Source: Margaritispora aquatica (taxonomy: Eukaryota > Ascomycota > Leotiomycetes > Helotiales > Discinellaceae). From it: a DNA stretch of 64,000 nucleotides. The stretch is from NCBI GenBank assembly GCA_007644065.1, contig VJWN01000004.1:1612001-1676000 (forward strand), in the 5' to 3' direction. Below the pieces are notes generated by a model, which searched no databases, was not told where the DNA came from, and saw only the letters and a program-made list of their open reading frames with translations. Of this stretch, positions 11,968 to 22,901 are shown one piece after another. The stretch's first letter is position 1, and the number at the start of each line of letters is the position of its first letter. Made by a program: the position numbers and the translations under genes.

Positions 11968-13884
11968 ATGTCGACAATGCAGGAGTCTAGGGTGATATCC
12001 TCATCCGAAGAAACCATAACAGCCCAAGATGCGCCGCCTTCAATTAACAGTGGTGATGCACCGCTTCCGGAGTTCAATCCTGACTACCGGTTTTGTAAGT
12101 TCTGACTTTTGCCGCAAGCTTGTTATGTTTCTCCATAATAGCACTTCTCTCTACATATCATCCAATATATCAACAGCACAAGCTAATATTCATGTAGTTC
12201 TTGCCTATGCCGCACTCGCCATTGTGACTTTAGCGGCGGCTCTCGATGCGACATCTATCTCGGTGGCACTCCCAGTCATCGCTGACGACCTTGGTGGCAC
12301 TGCAATCGAGGCTTTCTGGGCTGGTACATCATTCCTACTCACCTCGACAGTCTTCCAACCCAGTTATGGCGCAATCTCACATATCTTTGGGCGCAAGCCA
12401 TTGGTCTTCGTAGCACTAACTTTCTTCGCTGTGGGAGCCATCGTGGCAGCTATTGCGAAGAACTTCACAACAATGTTGGTCGGCAGAAGTGTGCAAGGTG
12501 TTGGTGCTGGTGGCATTATCACCTTGACGGAGATTATCCTCACGGATATCGTACCATTGAAGGACCGAGGAAAGTGGTTTGGTTTCCTCAGTGCTATGTG
12601 GGCTATTGGATCTGTGTCTGGCCCCATCATTGGAGGTGCATTTGCACAAAGTGGTATGAGGCCTTCCAATTTCTAAATGTGGCTTTTGCTAATATGTTAA
12701 AAGACTTATGGAGGTGGATCTTCTGGATCAATCTCCCTATCATTGGTGTCGGATACGTCATGGTTTTCTTCTTCCTCAAGCTTGAACACACTCGCACTGC
12801 CACTTTCAGCGAACAACTCGCAAGAGTTGACTGGATTGGCTCACTCATCTTCATTGGCTCAACAACTGCGATTCTAATTCCGCTTTCATGGGGTGGAGTG
12901 ATGTACCCTTGGTCCAGCTGGCGTACTCTAGTTCCTCTCATCCTTGGTTTCGTCGGCGTAGCTCTCTTCGTCCCATATGAAATCTATGTCGCCAAAGAAC
13001 CCATGGTTCGCTTCTCCATCTTCAGCAACTGGTCCCAGCGAGCCGTGTATTACCAGACTTTCATCCACGGTATCATCCTCTGGTCGCTCCTTTACTATGA
13101 TCCTATTTACTACGAGGGTGTAAAAGGGATGTCACCAATCATGACAGGTGTCGCACTTTTCCCAGAAACTTTTACCGTCGCTCCAGCTTCCATCGTCGTG
13201 GGTCTCATTGTCACAGCTACCGGTCGCTACAGATGGTCTCTGTGGTCTGGATGGTTCCTCACTGTCCTTGGTATGGGTATCTTGTATCTTCAAGACGTGC
13301 ACACCTCGACCGTGGCCTGGATCTTCCTCAATCTCGTTCCTGGTCTTGGCACGGGTAAGCATTCCTGCCCATATCTGATATTAAATCGCTAACTTATTGT
13401 GAAAGGAATCCTCTTCGCAGGAATGGCAATTGCAGTGCCAGCTTCGGCCCAACCAAAAGATATGGCTCACGCCGTCGCATTCTTCTCTTTCTTCCGTACT
13501 TTTGGTCAAGGTGTGGGTGTCGCTATCGGCGGTGTGATCTTCCAGAACCAGATCAAGATCAAACTACTCGAATACCCGCTCCTGGCACCAATGGCAGATG
13601 CGTACAGCAAGAATGCCTCTGGGTTAGTGACGGTCATAAAACAAATGGCCGATGGAGTTATGAGAACACAGTTGATACAGGGGTACGCAGACAGTTTAAA
13701 GGTCGTATGGGTGGTCATGTGTGGCTTCGGTGCGACGGCGTTGGCGAGCGTGTTCTTGGTGAGGAAATTTAGCCTGGATGTGGCGTTGGACACGGAGCAA
13801 AAGTTTGTGGGCATCAACAAGGTCAAGGATGTGGAGAGTGGTAGCGAGAAGGAGAAGAAAGCTGGTGCTGAAGTCTCTGCTTGA
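11968..13884 (+). CDS. MFS multidrug efflux transporter, 14-TM (DHA2) type
   Basis: Four exons, 11968-12094, 12198-12653, 12704-13354 and 13406-13884, give 570 residues. The start at 11968 supplies a polar N-terminal tail of about 42 residues ending D-Y-R-F, common in this family just before the first helix. Visible motifs are the D1-like L-D-A-T-S-I-S-V-A-L-P in helix 1, the loop 2-3 motif with F-G-R-K-P, G-R-S-V-Q-G-V-G-A-G-G, and motif C as G-S-V-S-G-P-I-I-G-G-A. Drug:H+ antiporters of this type sit in the plasma membrane and export drugs or secondary metabolites. The C-terminus is Lys/Glu-rich and cytosolic. The three introns are 103, 50 and 51 nt and all phases agree. The substrate cannot be told. 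It lies about 0.9 kb upstream of a 3-dehydroshikimate dehydratase gene on the same strand; a link is possible but unproven. Confidence 0.92.
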
Positions 13885-14794
13885 TAGCTCCGTGGTTAGA
13901 CGAGATTGACAGCCGGTGTGGTGGCTCTTTGATACAGGGTTGGGTTAGACGGTTGGTGCATAGCGTTTGTATTATTTAGCGATACCTTTTTTTTTGCTAT
14001 TGAAATATAGACCATCTTCGAGACAATTAACATGTAAATAGAGAAGCTTTAGACATCTGCTCGAAATTATAAAACTCCTACATCATTTGGAGAAAACACA
14101 AACCCTCCCTTTATTTTATTTTTCCCTTAATACGTATCCTTCAACCAACCCTTAGTCCTTTTCATGGTGAGTTTCCACATTCATAACCAATTCATGAGAG
14201 GTAAACCCATGAAATAGATTGTTAACCTAACTCTAGCTCTAGCATTTAAATCAAAGTGAATTTTCATGTATTTCTTTTTCTAGGGAGGAACCGAGATAGT
14301 TAAGAGTAACATCCAACGTGCACATGAACTATAACGACTCGACAATGACCCTATCCGCATATACTAATGTAACAACCATCTAGGTATGTATCAATTTAAT
14401 CTTATGATGTTAGTTTAGCAGGCCAAGGTCTTCCACTTCAGGTTCCCGTTCGAATAGAGCACCAGTCTCGTGATTTCAAGGAGCTCGGCTAATCGATCGC
14501 ACCCCGCCTTTCTCGTCTGGCTCAACACTTACCCGACTTCACTCCAACGACAAGATGACGCCCAACCCATACATCAGGAACAAGAAGGCCGTCTCTTTCG
14601 CCCTTGGAGCTATGCATATTCTCAAGATAGCGTCGGATAGGTATCCGGTGAAGTATGTTCTCTGATTAATACATTCCCATCTCCCATTTCAATCCTCCCT
14701 TTTAGTTTCTCCCGTAATTCCAAAACCTCCTTCAACCCCACACACACATCCCAAAGTACCTATACCTAGTAGTTAGATACAGTCCTAAAAAAAA
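13885..14794. other. Intergenic, with one orphan coding-like exon
   Basis: Apart from the exon-like segment listed at 14554-14653, this stretch is AT-rich and non-coding, with T and A runs. The final 100 bp are a C-rich leader followed by an A-tract just before the dehydratase start. Confidence 0.4.
14554..14653 (+). other. Orphan coding-like exon (M-T-P-N-P-Y-I...)
   Basis: A 33-codon reading frame starts at an ATG after a pyrimidine-rich leader (M-T-P-N-P-Y-I-R-N-K-K-A-V-S-F-A...). It ends at a good GTATGT donor. Codon use looks like a real gene. None of the acceptors just upstream of the dehydratase joins it in frame to that gene without a stop. It could be the first exon of a lost or unseen gene, or an upstream ORF. 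I do not recognise the sequence. Confidence 0.25.
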
Positions 14795-15850
14795 ATGGCA
14801 TTCAAACCCGCCATCGCCTCCATGTGCCTGGGCCGCGCCTACGCGCACCACAAGCTCCCCTACAAGCTCGACCAAGCCGTCGCCAACGGCTTCACGGGCG
14901 TCGAGATTTTCTACGAGGACCTTGAATATTTCGCCCGCGACCTCGAGCTCGAGCACGACGGGCTCCCCAACTCGCCACCTCTCTCAGCCGAAGCGCAACT
15001 CGCGGCCGCGATGCAGATCCGGCAGCTCTGCGACGCGCGCTCCCTCGCCATCATCGGGCTACAGCCGTTCCTGCACTACGAGGGCCTCCTGGACCGCGGC
15101 GAGCACGACGCGCGCCTCGCGAAGCTGGCGCTGTGGTTCCGCCTCGCCCAGGCGCTGCGGACGGACGTGATCCAGATCCCGGCGAACTTCCTGGGCGCCG
15201 CGCACTGCACGGGCGACTTGGACGTCGTGGTGCGCGACTTGCGGGAGGTGGCGGACCTGGGCCTGCGCGAGCGGCCCGTCGTGCGCTTCGCGTACGAGAA
15301 TCTCTGCTGGAGCACCTGGTTTGATACCTGGGAGGCCGGGTGGGATCTCGTGGCCCGCGTGGATCGCCCGAATTTCGGCTTGTGTCTTGATACATTTAAT
15401 ATCGCCGGTAGGGTGTATGGGGATCCGGCGGCGGTCGATGGGAGGACCGTGGATGCGGAGGCGGCGATGCGGCGCTCGCTGGAGGAGATGTTGAGGAGGA
15501 TCGATGTGAGTAAGGTTTTTTACGTGCAAGTTGTCGACGCGGAGCGTATGCGCGAGCCGCTGGTGGAGGGGCATGCGTTCTGGGCTAAGGGGCAGCCAGC
15601 TAGGATGAGCTGGTCGAGGAACGCGCGGCTGTTCGTCGGTGAGGAGGAGCGAGGCGGGTATTTGCCCGTGTGGGATGTGCTGAGGTGTATTGTGGTGGAG
15701 CTGGGGTATAAGGGCTGGATTAGCATGGAGCTGTTTTCAAGGACCATGAATGAGGAGGGCGAAGAGGTTGTGAGGGAGCATGCGAGGAGGGGTGGCGTGG
15801 CGTGGGAGAAGGTCGTGAAGAAGATTGAGGGGTGGGGTTTAGAGTGTTAA
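14795..15850 (+). CDS. 3-Dehydroshikimate dehydratase (qa-4/qutC type)
   Basis: A single exon of 351 residues. The sequence matches the fungal quinate-pathway 3-dehydroshikimate dehydratase (Neurospora qa-4, Aspergillus qutC), a TIM-barrel sugar-isomerase-like enzyme. It converts 3-dehydroshikimate to protocatechuate, which then enters the beta-ketoadipate pathway. Family landmarks in order are I-A-S-M-C-L-G-R at the N-terminus, D-V-I-Q-I-P-A-N-F-L, Y-E-N-L-C-W-S-T-W, L-C-L-D-T-F-N-I-A-G-R-V-Y, V-F-Y-V-Q-V-V-D-A-E, and A-R-M-S-W-S-R-N. These include the Glu, Asp and His residues expected to hold the divalent metal. No other quinate gene (dehydrogenase, dehydroquinase, permease, activator) is in the window. 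Third codon positions are almost all G or C through about 15,500, unlike the neighbours. Confidence 0.93.
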   Translation: MAFKPAIASMCLGRAYAHHKLPYKLDQAVANGFTGVEIFYEDLEYFARDLELEHDGLPNSPPLSAEAQLAAAMQIRQLCDARSLAIIGLQPFLHYEGLLDRGEHDARLAKLALWFRLAQALRTDVIQIPANFLGAAHCTGDLDVVVRDLREVADLGLRERPVVRFAYENLCWSTWFDTWEAGWDLVARVDRPNFGLCLDTFNIAGRVYGDPAAVDGRTVDAEAAMRRSLEEMLRRIDVSKVFYVQVVDAERMREPLVEGHAFWAKGQPARMSWSRNARLFVGEEERGGYLPVWDVLRCIVVELGYKGWISMELFSRTMNEEGEEVVREHARRGGVAWEKVVKKIEGWGLEC

Positions 15851-16385
15851 GCAATTGTAGTTGGAATTGGAAGTTATGCAGTATATCTTACTGTTTGAAT
15901 TTCGGTTAATCATGTATGAATCAGGTTGAAATCTCAGCGCAACGGAGTAACTTTAATTACACTAGATGAAATGAGGATACACTTTAAATACAAGAATCAA
16001 ATAACATCTGAAAGAAGTCCTTAGCTATACCATTGACCAGGATGATTTTAACCATATACGCAACTCAAACCTCACTGCAAGTAGCAGCCTATGGTTCGAT
16101 AGATAATGTAGGCGAGATACCACTATCCTCGCTTAGCTAGGTCGTACTTCTTTTTGGTTGTCGCTCCTCTCTAACTTACTAGAGCTCCTTCTTGCAATAT
16201 ATAATATCGCTCTTTCCTGATAGTATTAGAGGAAAGCACAGTAGAATGAATATTTTCTATTTCACTTTTCTAGTTTTGTTGCAACTGATTGCAAACACAG
16301 CATATAGCATGCTATCAAACATACAACTCACCTTCTAGTATTATACAGACTATTCTGATCACTCAACTATACTACCACCACAGCA
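15851..16385. other. Intergenic, nothing recognised
   Basis: About 535 bp of AT-rich DNA between the dehydratase stop and the next start. It holds no frame of note. The last 120 bp are rich in A and C and probably form the leader of the next gene. Confidence 0.5.
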
Positions 16386-17627
16386 ATGCCAAACCGACAA
16401 CTCACCATGTCCCAAACCAAAAACAATGCATCAAACAACAAATCTCAAATCCACTTCGATAACGACCGAATGACTGGCCTCAATCGCACCACGTCCAAAC
16501 CCCTAGCAATTCCTCCACCCGGCAACCTCCCAAAGCGCGAAACCATTTTCAACAACAATAGAATCACCGGGTTCAATCGCGTCCGTATCAAGACATTAGC
16601 GCACACGTCACTCCGGATATTCAACCACCCACCCGACACGTTCGACGTAGCTTACCTCCGGAGGATTCTAGTCATGTATGGTATGCTGCGCGAAGAGCGC
16701 ACGCCTGGTCTTTCGGACCATGATGTCTGTCGCTGTGCGAGCTACTTCTCGTCGCAGCTGGGGCCAAAGAAAAATAGGGCTATTGCTACGTTGTTGGAGA
16801 GTAGGCCGTTGGTCGAGGCTGTCACTTTGCAGGCTATCTGTGATTTAGAGCTCGCTCAGGCTTCGAAGAAAAAACGTGCCGTTAGAAGTACTGTTAGAGA
16901 TGACCCTGTTGGTGATGGCAGCGATGCTGTTATAAACAATGTTGGGGCTGGGTTAGCTGAAAGGATTGGAGAGGGCGGGTCGCTCAAAAATGATAGGTCT
17001 AGCGCTGTTGCTCGAGAAGACGACGCTGGGGATGGCATCGAAGAGAGTCTCAATACAAATACTTGTGTTATGGCGACTGCCTCTGTCGATAAATCCGAAC
17101 CTTCCAACACCGAAATCGAGGAATATGCTCTGGATTTGAGCGATCCTGAGAACTACGCTTTGAGTTTGAGCAATTCTGAAGATTATCCCCCGAGCCACTC
17201 TGAAAACCATGCTTTGCCCGATCCTGATAACTACGCTTTGAGCGATCCGGAGGATTATGCTTTGTCCGATATTGAGAAAGAACCCGATGAAGACAATGTT
17301 ATCACTACAGATGACCCTCCCAAGAACGAGGTCCTTGCTGGCACCAAGCAAGAAAATGAAGACAAGCAGGATGCTGAAAATGGACTCGAAGCCGCGACTA
17401 AGGTAGAAGATGAAGCCAAAAGTGAAAGTGATGACGAAATTGAGGACTATCAAACTAAAAATGATCGTGGGACAAAATCCAGTACTTTTGCCGACAATGG
17501 TCTTGCTTTTGTTACTCACCGAAACATCAACAGGGACGTGAGAGATATCAAGAAGGACTTGAGTGAGATACGTGGGATGATGAAGAAGGCCAATGCTAAT
17601 TTGGAGCGGATTGAGAGTTTCCTATGA
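16386..17627 (+). CDS. Hypothetical acidic protein with Asp-Pro-Tyr-Ala-Leu repeats
   Basis: A single exon of 413 residues. The N-terminal 60 residues are basic and polar. Residues about 80-165 look folded and helical (Y-L-R-R-I-L-V-M-Y-G-M-L-R-E-E, then H-D-V-C-R-C-A-S-Y-F). At about 244-298 there are five to six imperfect copies of a short acidic repeat of the type S-D-P-E-N-Y-A-L. A Glu/Asp/Lys-rich stretch follows, and the last 36 residues form a likely coiled coil (D-V-R-D-I-K-K-D-L-S-E-I-R). There is no signal peptide or membrane helix. A second Met lies at codon 8. I know no family with this build. The coiled coil and acidic repeats suggest a binding or scaffold role, but that is a guess. 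Confidence 0.65.
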   Translation: MPNRQLTMSQTKNNASNNKSQIHFDNDRMTGLNRTTSKPLAIPPPGNLPKRETIFNNNRITGFNRVRIKTLAHTSLRIFNHPPDTFDVAYLRRILVMYGMLREERTPGLSDHDVCRCASYFSSQLGPKKNRAIATLLESRPLVEAVTLQAICDLELAQASKKKRAVRSTVRDDPVGDGSDAVINNVGAGLAERIGEGGSLKNDRSSAVAREDDAGDGIEESLNTNTCVMATASVDKSEPSNTEIEEYALDLSDPENYALSLSNSEDYPPSHSENHALPDPDNYALSDPEDYALSDIEKEPDEDNVITTDDPPKNEVLAGTKQENEDKQDAENGLEAATKVEDEAKSESDDEIEDYQTKNDRGTKSSTFADNGLAFVTHRNINRDVRDIKKDLSEIRGMMKKANANLERIESFL

Positions 17628-18758
17628 AGTGAGAAGTCCAACATCAGGTTGTCGTCGAAAAGCTGTTGAGGGTTGCTTGTCCCTAGGTTTTCATGTCCAG
17701 CTGAGCTTCGAAATCCCTTGTACTTAGTAGTTGAGAGCATGTTTGTGCATAGCCGAGAGCGAGATATATCTTCACTTTTTATCAAGCCATGCTATAAAAT
17801 CGAGTTGTAGAGAGTCTTACTGCAACAGAGAAGGTCAGATGACATTGAGCCGGTCTCAGGAGCCATGAGCATCTCATCATTTGAATCAAATCATCTGGTT
17901 TTATTTAGTGGTTGGATCTTTAGCTTTTCTGGTTGAAAGTTCTTGGTGAAAAGGTTCGGAAAGTGGAAAGTAGATGAAGGGGAAGAAAGGAGACACCCAG
18001 GCGAACGAGTGTAGCGATTATCATCTGTACAGCTTTTTGATGTAGTATTGCAATCATCAATTCATACCTGAGCTTTGGATAAACTAAGAGACATTTTGAC
18101 AAAAAGGAGGATTAGCAACTGAATTCAGTGTATTGAAACCCCTGAAATGCGGGAAGCTGAAGACTGACGAAAGTGCAAGACATCTCTACCTGTGAAATTC
18201 CATAGATAAAAAGCGGGAGACTACTTCAACGAGCTCGAGTGCTGTGGACAAAGATAACGTATTCCTGGATTCAATTCAAATTCTAGAGAAGATAAATCTG
18301 TCGGCCGAAGAAGATCGTCCATTCTGAATTCCGAATGAAGACATTGCTGCCAACCCTGTTCAAGTGTGGATCGGGACCGAACAAAAGCCTAGGAATCAAG
18401 ATAAGCACGTGTAAAGTTGTATCGCTATCGAGCTTTCCCTCGGTTTAGATATGAGATTTGATACGAGATCTAAGGGATCCGTATCCATCTTTCACAAGCA
18501 TGTGGGTAGCTCGAACTGCAAGAATATGGTTTCGGACATTTTTCATCCTGGCATGTAAATATCAAGGCTTGCTCGTCCATGACAAGCAACACTCTCTGCA
18601 TCCACCCACGTGCCAAGGTGCTTGGCAGCGATGGGATGGACCGCCGGTCTCTTCTCGTTTGCTCGTCCGAGGGAGTAAGGCTGATGACGACGAGCCAAGA
18701 AACGTTGAGAATAGCAAAACGATACTCACTTAGCGAGAGAAAATATCCTGAAGCTTGA

Positions 18759-18800
18759 AGCTGTAAGCTGTAAGCTGTAAGCTGTAAGCTGTAAGCTGTC
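18759..18800. repeat. Heptanucleotide array (AGCTGTA)6
   Basis: Six tandem copies of AGCTGTA, the last ending in C instead of A. It is directly preceded by one and a half copies of the GCTTGAA-type unit found again at 19929. Confidence 0.95.
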
Positions 18801-19243
18801 ATTTCGCTTGATTGTGAGAAGACTGACAGATCTGGTCATAAAGTCCTATTGGAGCATGTCCAGTTCGAGGCACTATCCAGAGGCAATGGAAAGCGAAAAA
18901 CCTGAACGCTCAGCTTTCCACATCCTCCTACTCATTTTCGGGGAGGGACCCAAAACTAATCCGTAATCAGATTGGCGTTTCTTATCGGCGGTTGAGGCGT
19001 GCATCAAGCTTATGGTCTCATTGGCCAAGAGGGAAACAAGCCTTCTCGTGGCCCCGAAAGATGGCGGATGGAGGCGTCATTTTAGCGGCACAGTTCAAGG
19101 TGTGCAAGGATGTGTGAGGTTGCAAGATATCAACTTCGGTGATGAAGTCCTGTCAAGGTAAGGAGGCACACGAGCTCCTCCATTTAATTCCTGTGCTTTG
19201 AATTTTGTTGATGTTGAGATGAGTGTATGTAAATATATATGTG

Positions 19244-19268
19244 ATATATATATATATATATATATATT
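19244..19268. repeat. (AT)n microsatellite
   Basis: About 12 AT dinucleotides in a row; low-complexity DNA. Confidence 0.9.
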
Positions 19269-19928
19269 TACACTGATGACTAGTATACTAACGATGGCTT
19301 CAAGCGAGTATGGTAAGGTTAGTCGGAAAAGAGGGGTATGTGTGACATCAGTACGGTAAGTGAAAACCGCGGGTATGGTGGTGGTGATGGTAATGGTGAT
19401 GGTGATGGTGTGAGATCCATGACTTGCTTTGGTGTGAGTGAGCGGCGTGGACGACGACCACAACGACGACGGGAACAACGAACATGGGACGGCGATGCCA
19501 AGCCGGCAACCACCCTCCGGGTCATATGTTAAAGCTTTGCGCAGGCCAATTGTCTTTCCCCTTCCCCTTGTGCACGAACCTTGCTTGTTATATTTCGAAC
19601 GGAAGTCGACTCCCTTTTCAAATACTACAGTAGTACAGTATCAATCATGATTAATATTTGAATATAGATAGACATAGGAGTGTTGAGAGACCATATAGTT
19701 AATGACTCGAGTTCTAATGTAGTGCTTGAAGGAGCTGAAGTACACGGCTCGGGATGCGATGCATTGTCGACATGCCTTATTTTCGTGTCGAGATTAGTAC
19801 GAGAATCAGTTGACCGAGGACAATGTTGCATGCAACCCAAAAGTTGCCGAATGGGAAGCACATGTACGGAGTACTGTACTGTACCTCCAAGGATCCCGAT
19901 AACCACGAGCTTGGACATGCATTTGCGT

Positions 19929-19963
19929 TTGAAGCTTGAAGCTTGAAGCTTGAAGCTTGAAGC
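19929..19963. repeat. Heptanucleotide array (TTGAAGC)5
   Basis: Five exact tandem copies of TTGAAGC. The array contains overlapping AAGCTT palindromes. Confidence 0.95.
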
Positions 19964-20356
19964 TTCTCTTGAATCTTGCTGCATGCACAACAATCGAACC
20001 TCTCTCCACTGGGGAAAGAACTCCGCATGTTCTGGTATCATGGTGTGTTGTTTACTGCTCCAATACTGGATACTCATTGGGCAATGACGAGGACTAGTCC
20101 TAGCCAAGGAACTACTTTCCGTAGATATCTCCACTGCCCACCTGCACCATCCAAGTTTACTCCACTTCGAAATCCAAACTTTAAGACCCTACTTACGCAG
20201 TGGTATAATTTTCGTCTCCACCAGCGCAACGCCCCATTGTCCTGTTGGGCCTCCGCTTAGAATAGTACTTAACACTAGATTCCCACACTCACTTATTTCC
20301 TTTTTTTCCCTTTGTCGTCCTCAATCCCTTCATCTCACACCAGAATTCGCATCGCA

Positions 20357-22076
20357 ATGTTCGGAAGAAAGAAGGAAATGGATGCAACTCAAGTCGCCGA
20401 TTCTGGTTCCGACGACCAAGTCATTCAGGATGGCGAGCCAAATGGTGAAACGCGCAGCTTTGGCGAGCGATTGTGGCCAGTCATGGCTTGCGGTGCTGGA
20501 TTGTTCTCTGATGGTTACATCAATAACGTGAGAAGTATTCCGAAAAGTTGCGTCGTACAGAAGCTGACTTCACGAGGTCATTGGATCCGTCTCGACAATG
20601 CTAAGCCAAATTTACGGCAAAGCGTATACCGATGCACCTGCACGAAAGAATATCTCCGCCATCACTTTCGCGGGAACGGTTCTCGGACAACTGATTTTCG
20701 GATATACATCTGACAAATGGTCCCGTACTGGTTCGCTCATGGTGAGCACCGTCATCCTTGTCGTCTTCGCAGCTCTTGCAGCTGGTTCGTACGGATACAA
20801 AGGTAGTCTTGATGGAATGTTTGCCGCGCTCACTGCATATCGTTTCCTGGTCGGAATCGGTATTGGAGGAGAATATCCTGCGGGATCTGTTGCTTGCTCG
20901 GAAGCCACTGGGAGTTTGAAGAGTGGTACACGTAACAGATGGTTCATCATGTTTACCAATGTTGCCATCGACTGGGGTTTCGTTGTTGGTGCTTTTATTC
21001 CCTGGCTCATGGTCGTCATTTTTACCGAAGATCATCTTCGCGCAGCTTGGCGTGTTTCCCTGGGCTTGGGTGTCATATTTCCTGCCTTGCTTCTTCTTGC
21101 ACGAATGAAGCTCAAGGAGCCCGAGGAGTTCACAAAGTAAGGTCTCATTCGTATCACACTACAGCAGGCCATCTAACATTCTTAGGGAGAGCATGAAGCA
21201 TGCAAAAATTCCATACGTACTGGTCATTAAGTACTACTGGAAGAGGCTTTTTGTTGTTTCTATGATCTGGTTCATCTACGATGTAAGCATCCGGGCAAAA
21301 ACTAGTTGTAGCCTGCTTACTGATGATTATTTAGTTCTCAACCTACTCTTTCGGCATCTTCTCGTCGACCATTCTTGCCAATATCTATGGTGATACTGCT
21401 CCTCTGCGCACATCTTTTGGATGGAACACTGTTATCAACCTCTTTTACATCCCAGGTGCGATGTTTGGTTCTGTTTACTCAGATTGGCTTGGCCCAAAGG
21501 TTTGACTTCCAATCTTTGATTAGAACTATTAACTAACTTTAAAAGTGGGCGTTAGCTACTGCTGCCTTGGCACAAGCGGCCGTTGGCTTCCTCATGTCTG
21601 GACTGTATCCAACACTTGCTAAACCAGAGAACGTTGCTGGTTTTGCCGTAGTCTATGGTGTCTTCCTCTCTTTGGGCGAAGTTGGACCAGGAGACAACAT
21701 TGGCCTACTTGCATCGAAAACTTGCGCTACAGGTGTCCGTGGACAATACTATGCAATTGCAGCAGCTATCGGAAAGCTCGGAGCATTCATCGGTACCTAT
21801 ATCTTCCCATACATTGAGGCCGCTGGTGGCAAGGACGTCAACGCGACCGCACAATACCCATTCTATGTCTCGAGCGCGGGGTGCATCTTGATGGTAGTTC
21901 TGGTTGTTTTCTTCGTGCCCAATGTCGGTCAAGATACAATCGCAACAGAGGATCTCGAGTTCCGGGCTTACCTCACCGCTCAGGGATGGGATGTCAACCA
22001 ACTTGGTCTGTTGAGGGGACAGAGCGCCGAGAACAGAGCTGAGCAGGCGGAAGAGAAGATGGATGAGAAGTTGTAA
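20357..22076 (+). CDS. GIT1-like glycerophosphodiester/phosphate permease (MFS)
   Basis: Five exons, 20357-20527, 20577-21136, 21186-21282, 21335-21499 and 21546-22076, give 507 residues. The ATG at 20357 (M-F-G-R-K-K) is the only good start; the frame is open further 5' but without an ATG. The protein is a 12-helix major facilitator of the Git1/phosphate:H+ symporter branch. Seen are G-L-F-S-D-G-Y-I-N-N in helix 1, G-Y-T-S-D-K-W-S-R in the loop 2-3 motif, G-I-G-I-G-G-E-Y-P-A-G-S in helix 4, and G-P-G-D-N-I-G-L-L-A in the second half. Git1 takes up glycerophosphoinositol and related diesters at the plasma membrane, usually when phosphate is short. All four introns are 46-52 nt and in phase. 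The exact substrate is inferred. Confidence 0.92.
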
Positions 22077-22581
22077 ATGATCTTAAATGTGATACAGCAC
22101 CTATTGATTACCTAGATAATTCGTTAGCCTAATTATAATTAGATTGTAACACCTTGAAAGGAGTTCCTAGACTACTTCTTGAGCGGCTTTTGCAGAGAGT
22201 ATGGGAGAATAACAACGTTGGCCCCGTCTTCATTCGTGAGGTTTTCTGAACATCCAATGATGCGCCAGATACACCTAAACTCTCTCCTGTACGTGGGAAT
22301 GTGGCCTGCAGATGAGATGACTTGGCACATCACACATGATGACTCAGCTCACAAACAAACAACACGAAATCCGATGGAGGAGGTAAAATCTAGCTCTCGA
22401 ACGATTCTTCCCGACTCTTTGGCTGAATGATTTTGTCGTAAATGTGAAGTAGGTGCCTTAAGGAAGGAAGATTTTTGCAGTGGGGTAAATGAAAAAAAAA
22501 AAAAAAGGAGAGGTATGGCAGTTAAGCGAGCGAGTGAGTGAGTTCTCTTCGACGACGTCAAATCTCAAACCTTGGGCAATC

Positions 22582-22583
<2 letters not shown>

Positions 22584-22618
<35 letters not shown>
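22584..22618. repeat. Heptanucleotide array (ACATCGA)5
   Basis: Five exact tandem copies of ACATCGA, about 0.5 kb downstream of the permease gene. Confidence 0.95.
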
Positions 22619-22621
<3 letters not shown>

Positions 22622-22901
22622 CCAAAATTTAGGGCGATCAAGGGAGGAATATAGAAGAGTTTGTGTGGATTGTGGTAATTCTATTCTATTTTTTTTGGGG
22701 GGGGGCGTTACTGTGTGGCTATATAGCTATTTAGCTGGAGTGGTTTTCTATTTACTTGCTTACTTATTTACTTCTAGTGCCGTGATATTTTTCCAGTTAT
22801 CGTTGTTGCTAACGTTGTTATCAAAGAACGGTATGGTGGGTTGAGGCATAGCAGGTTTTTAGGCGGTTTACTGTTTACTGGTGTGTGTTTGGTGGTTGTG
22901 T

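Larger units (their letters stand above)
17628..20356. other. Repeat-rich intergenic region, 2.7 kb
   Basis: No gene is supported. The region holds two heptanucleotide arrays (18759 and 19929), an (AT)n tract (19244-19268) and an imperfect GGTGAT tract at about 19378-19408. Frames over these repeats are artefacts of low complexity. CACGTG cores occur near 18404 and 18606. The last 100 bp are pyrimidine-rich, as expected for the leader of the permease gene. Confidence 0.5.

Noticed and set aside
15051..15574. Several long minus-strand frames (Arg/Pro/His-rich)
   Set aside because: GC-rich DNA has few stops on any frame; these are mirrors of the dehydratase codons.
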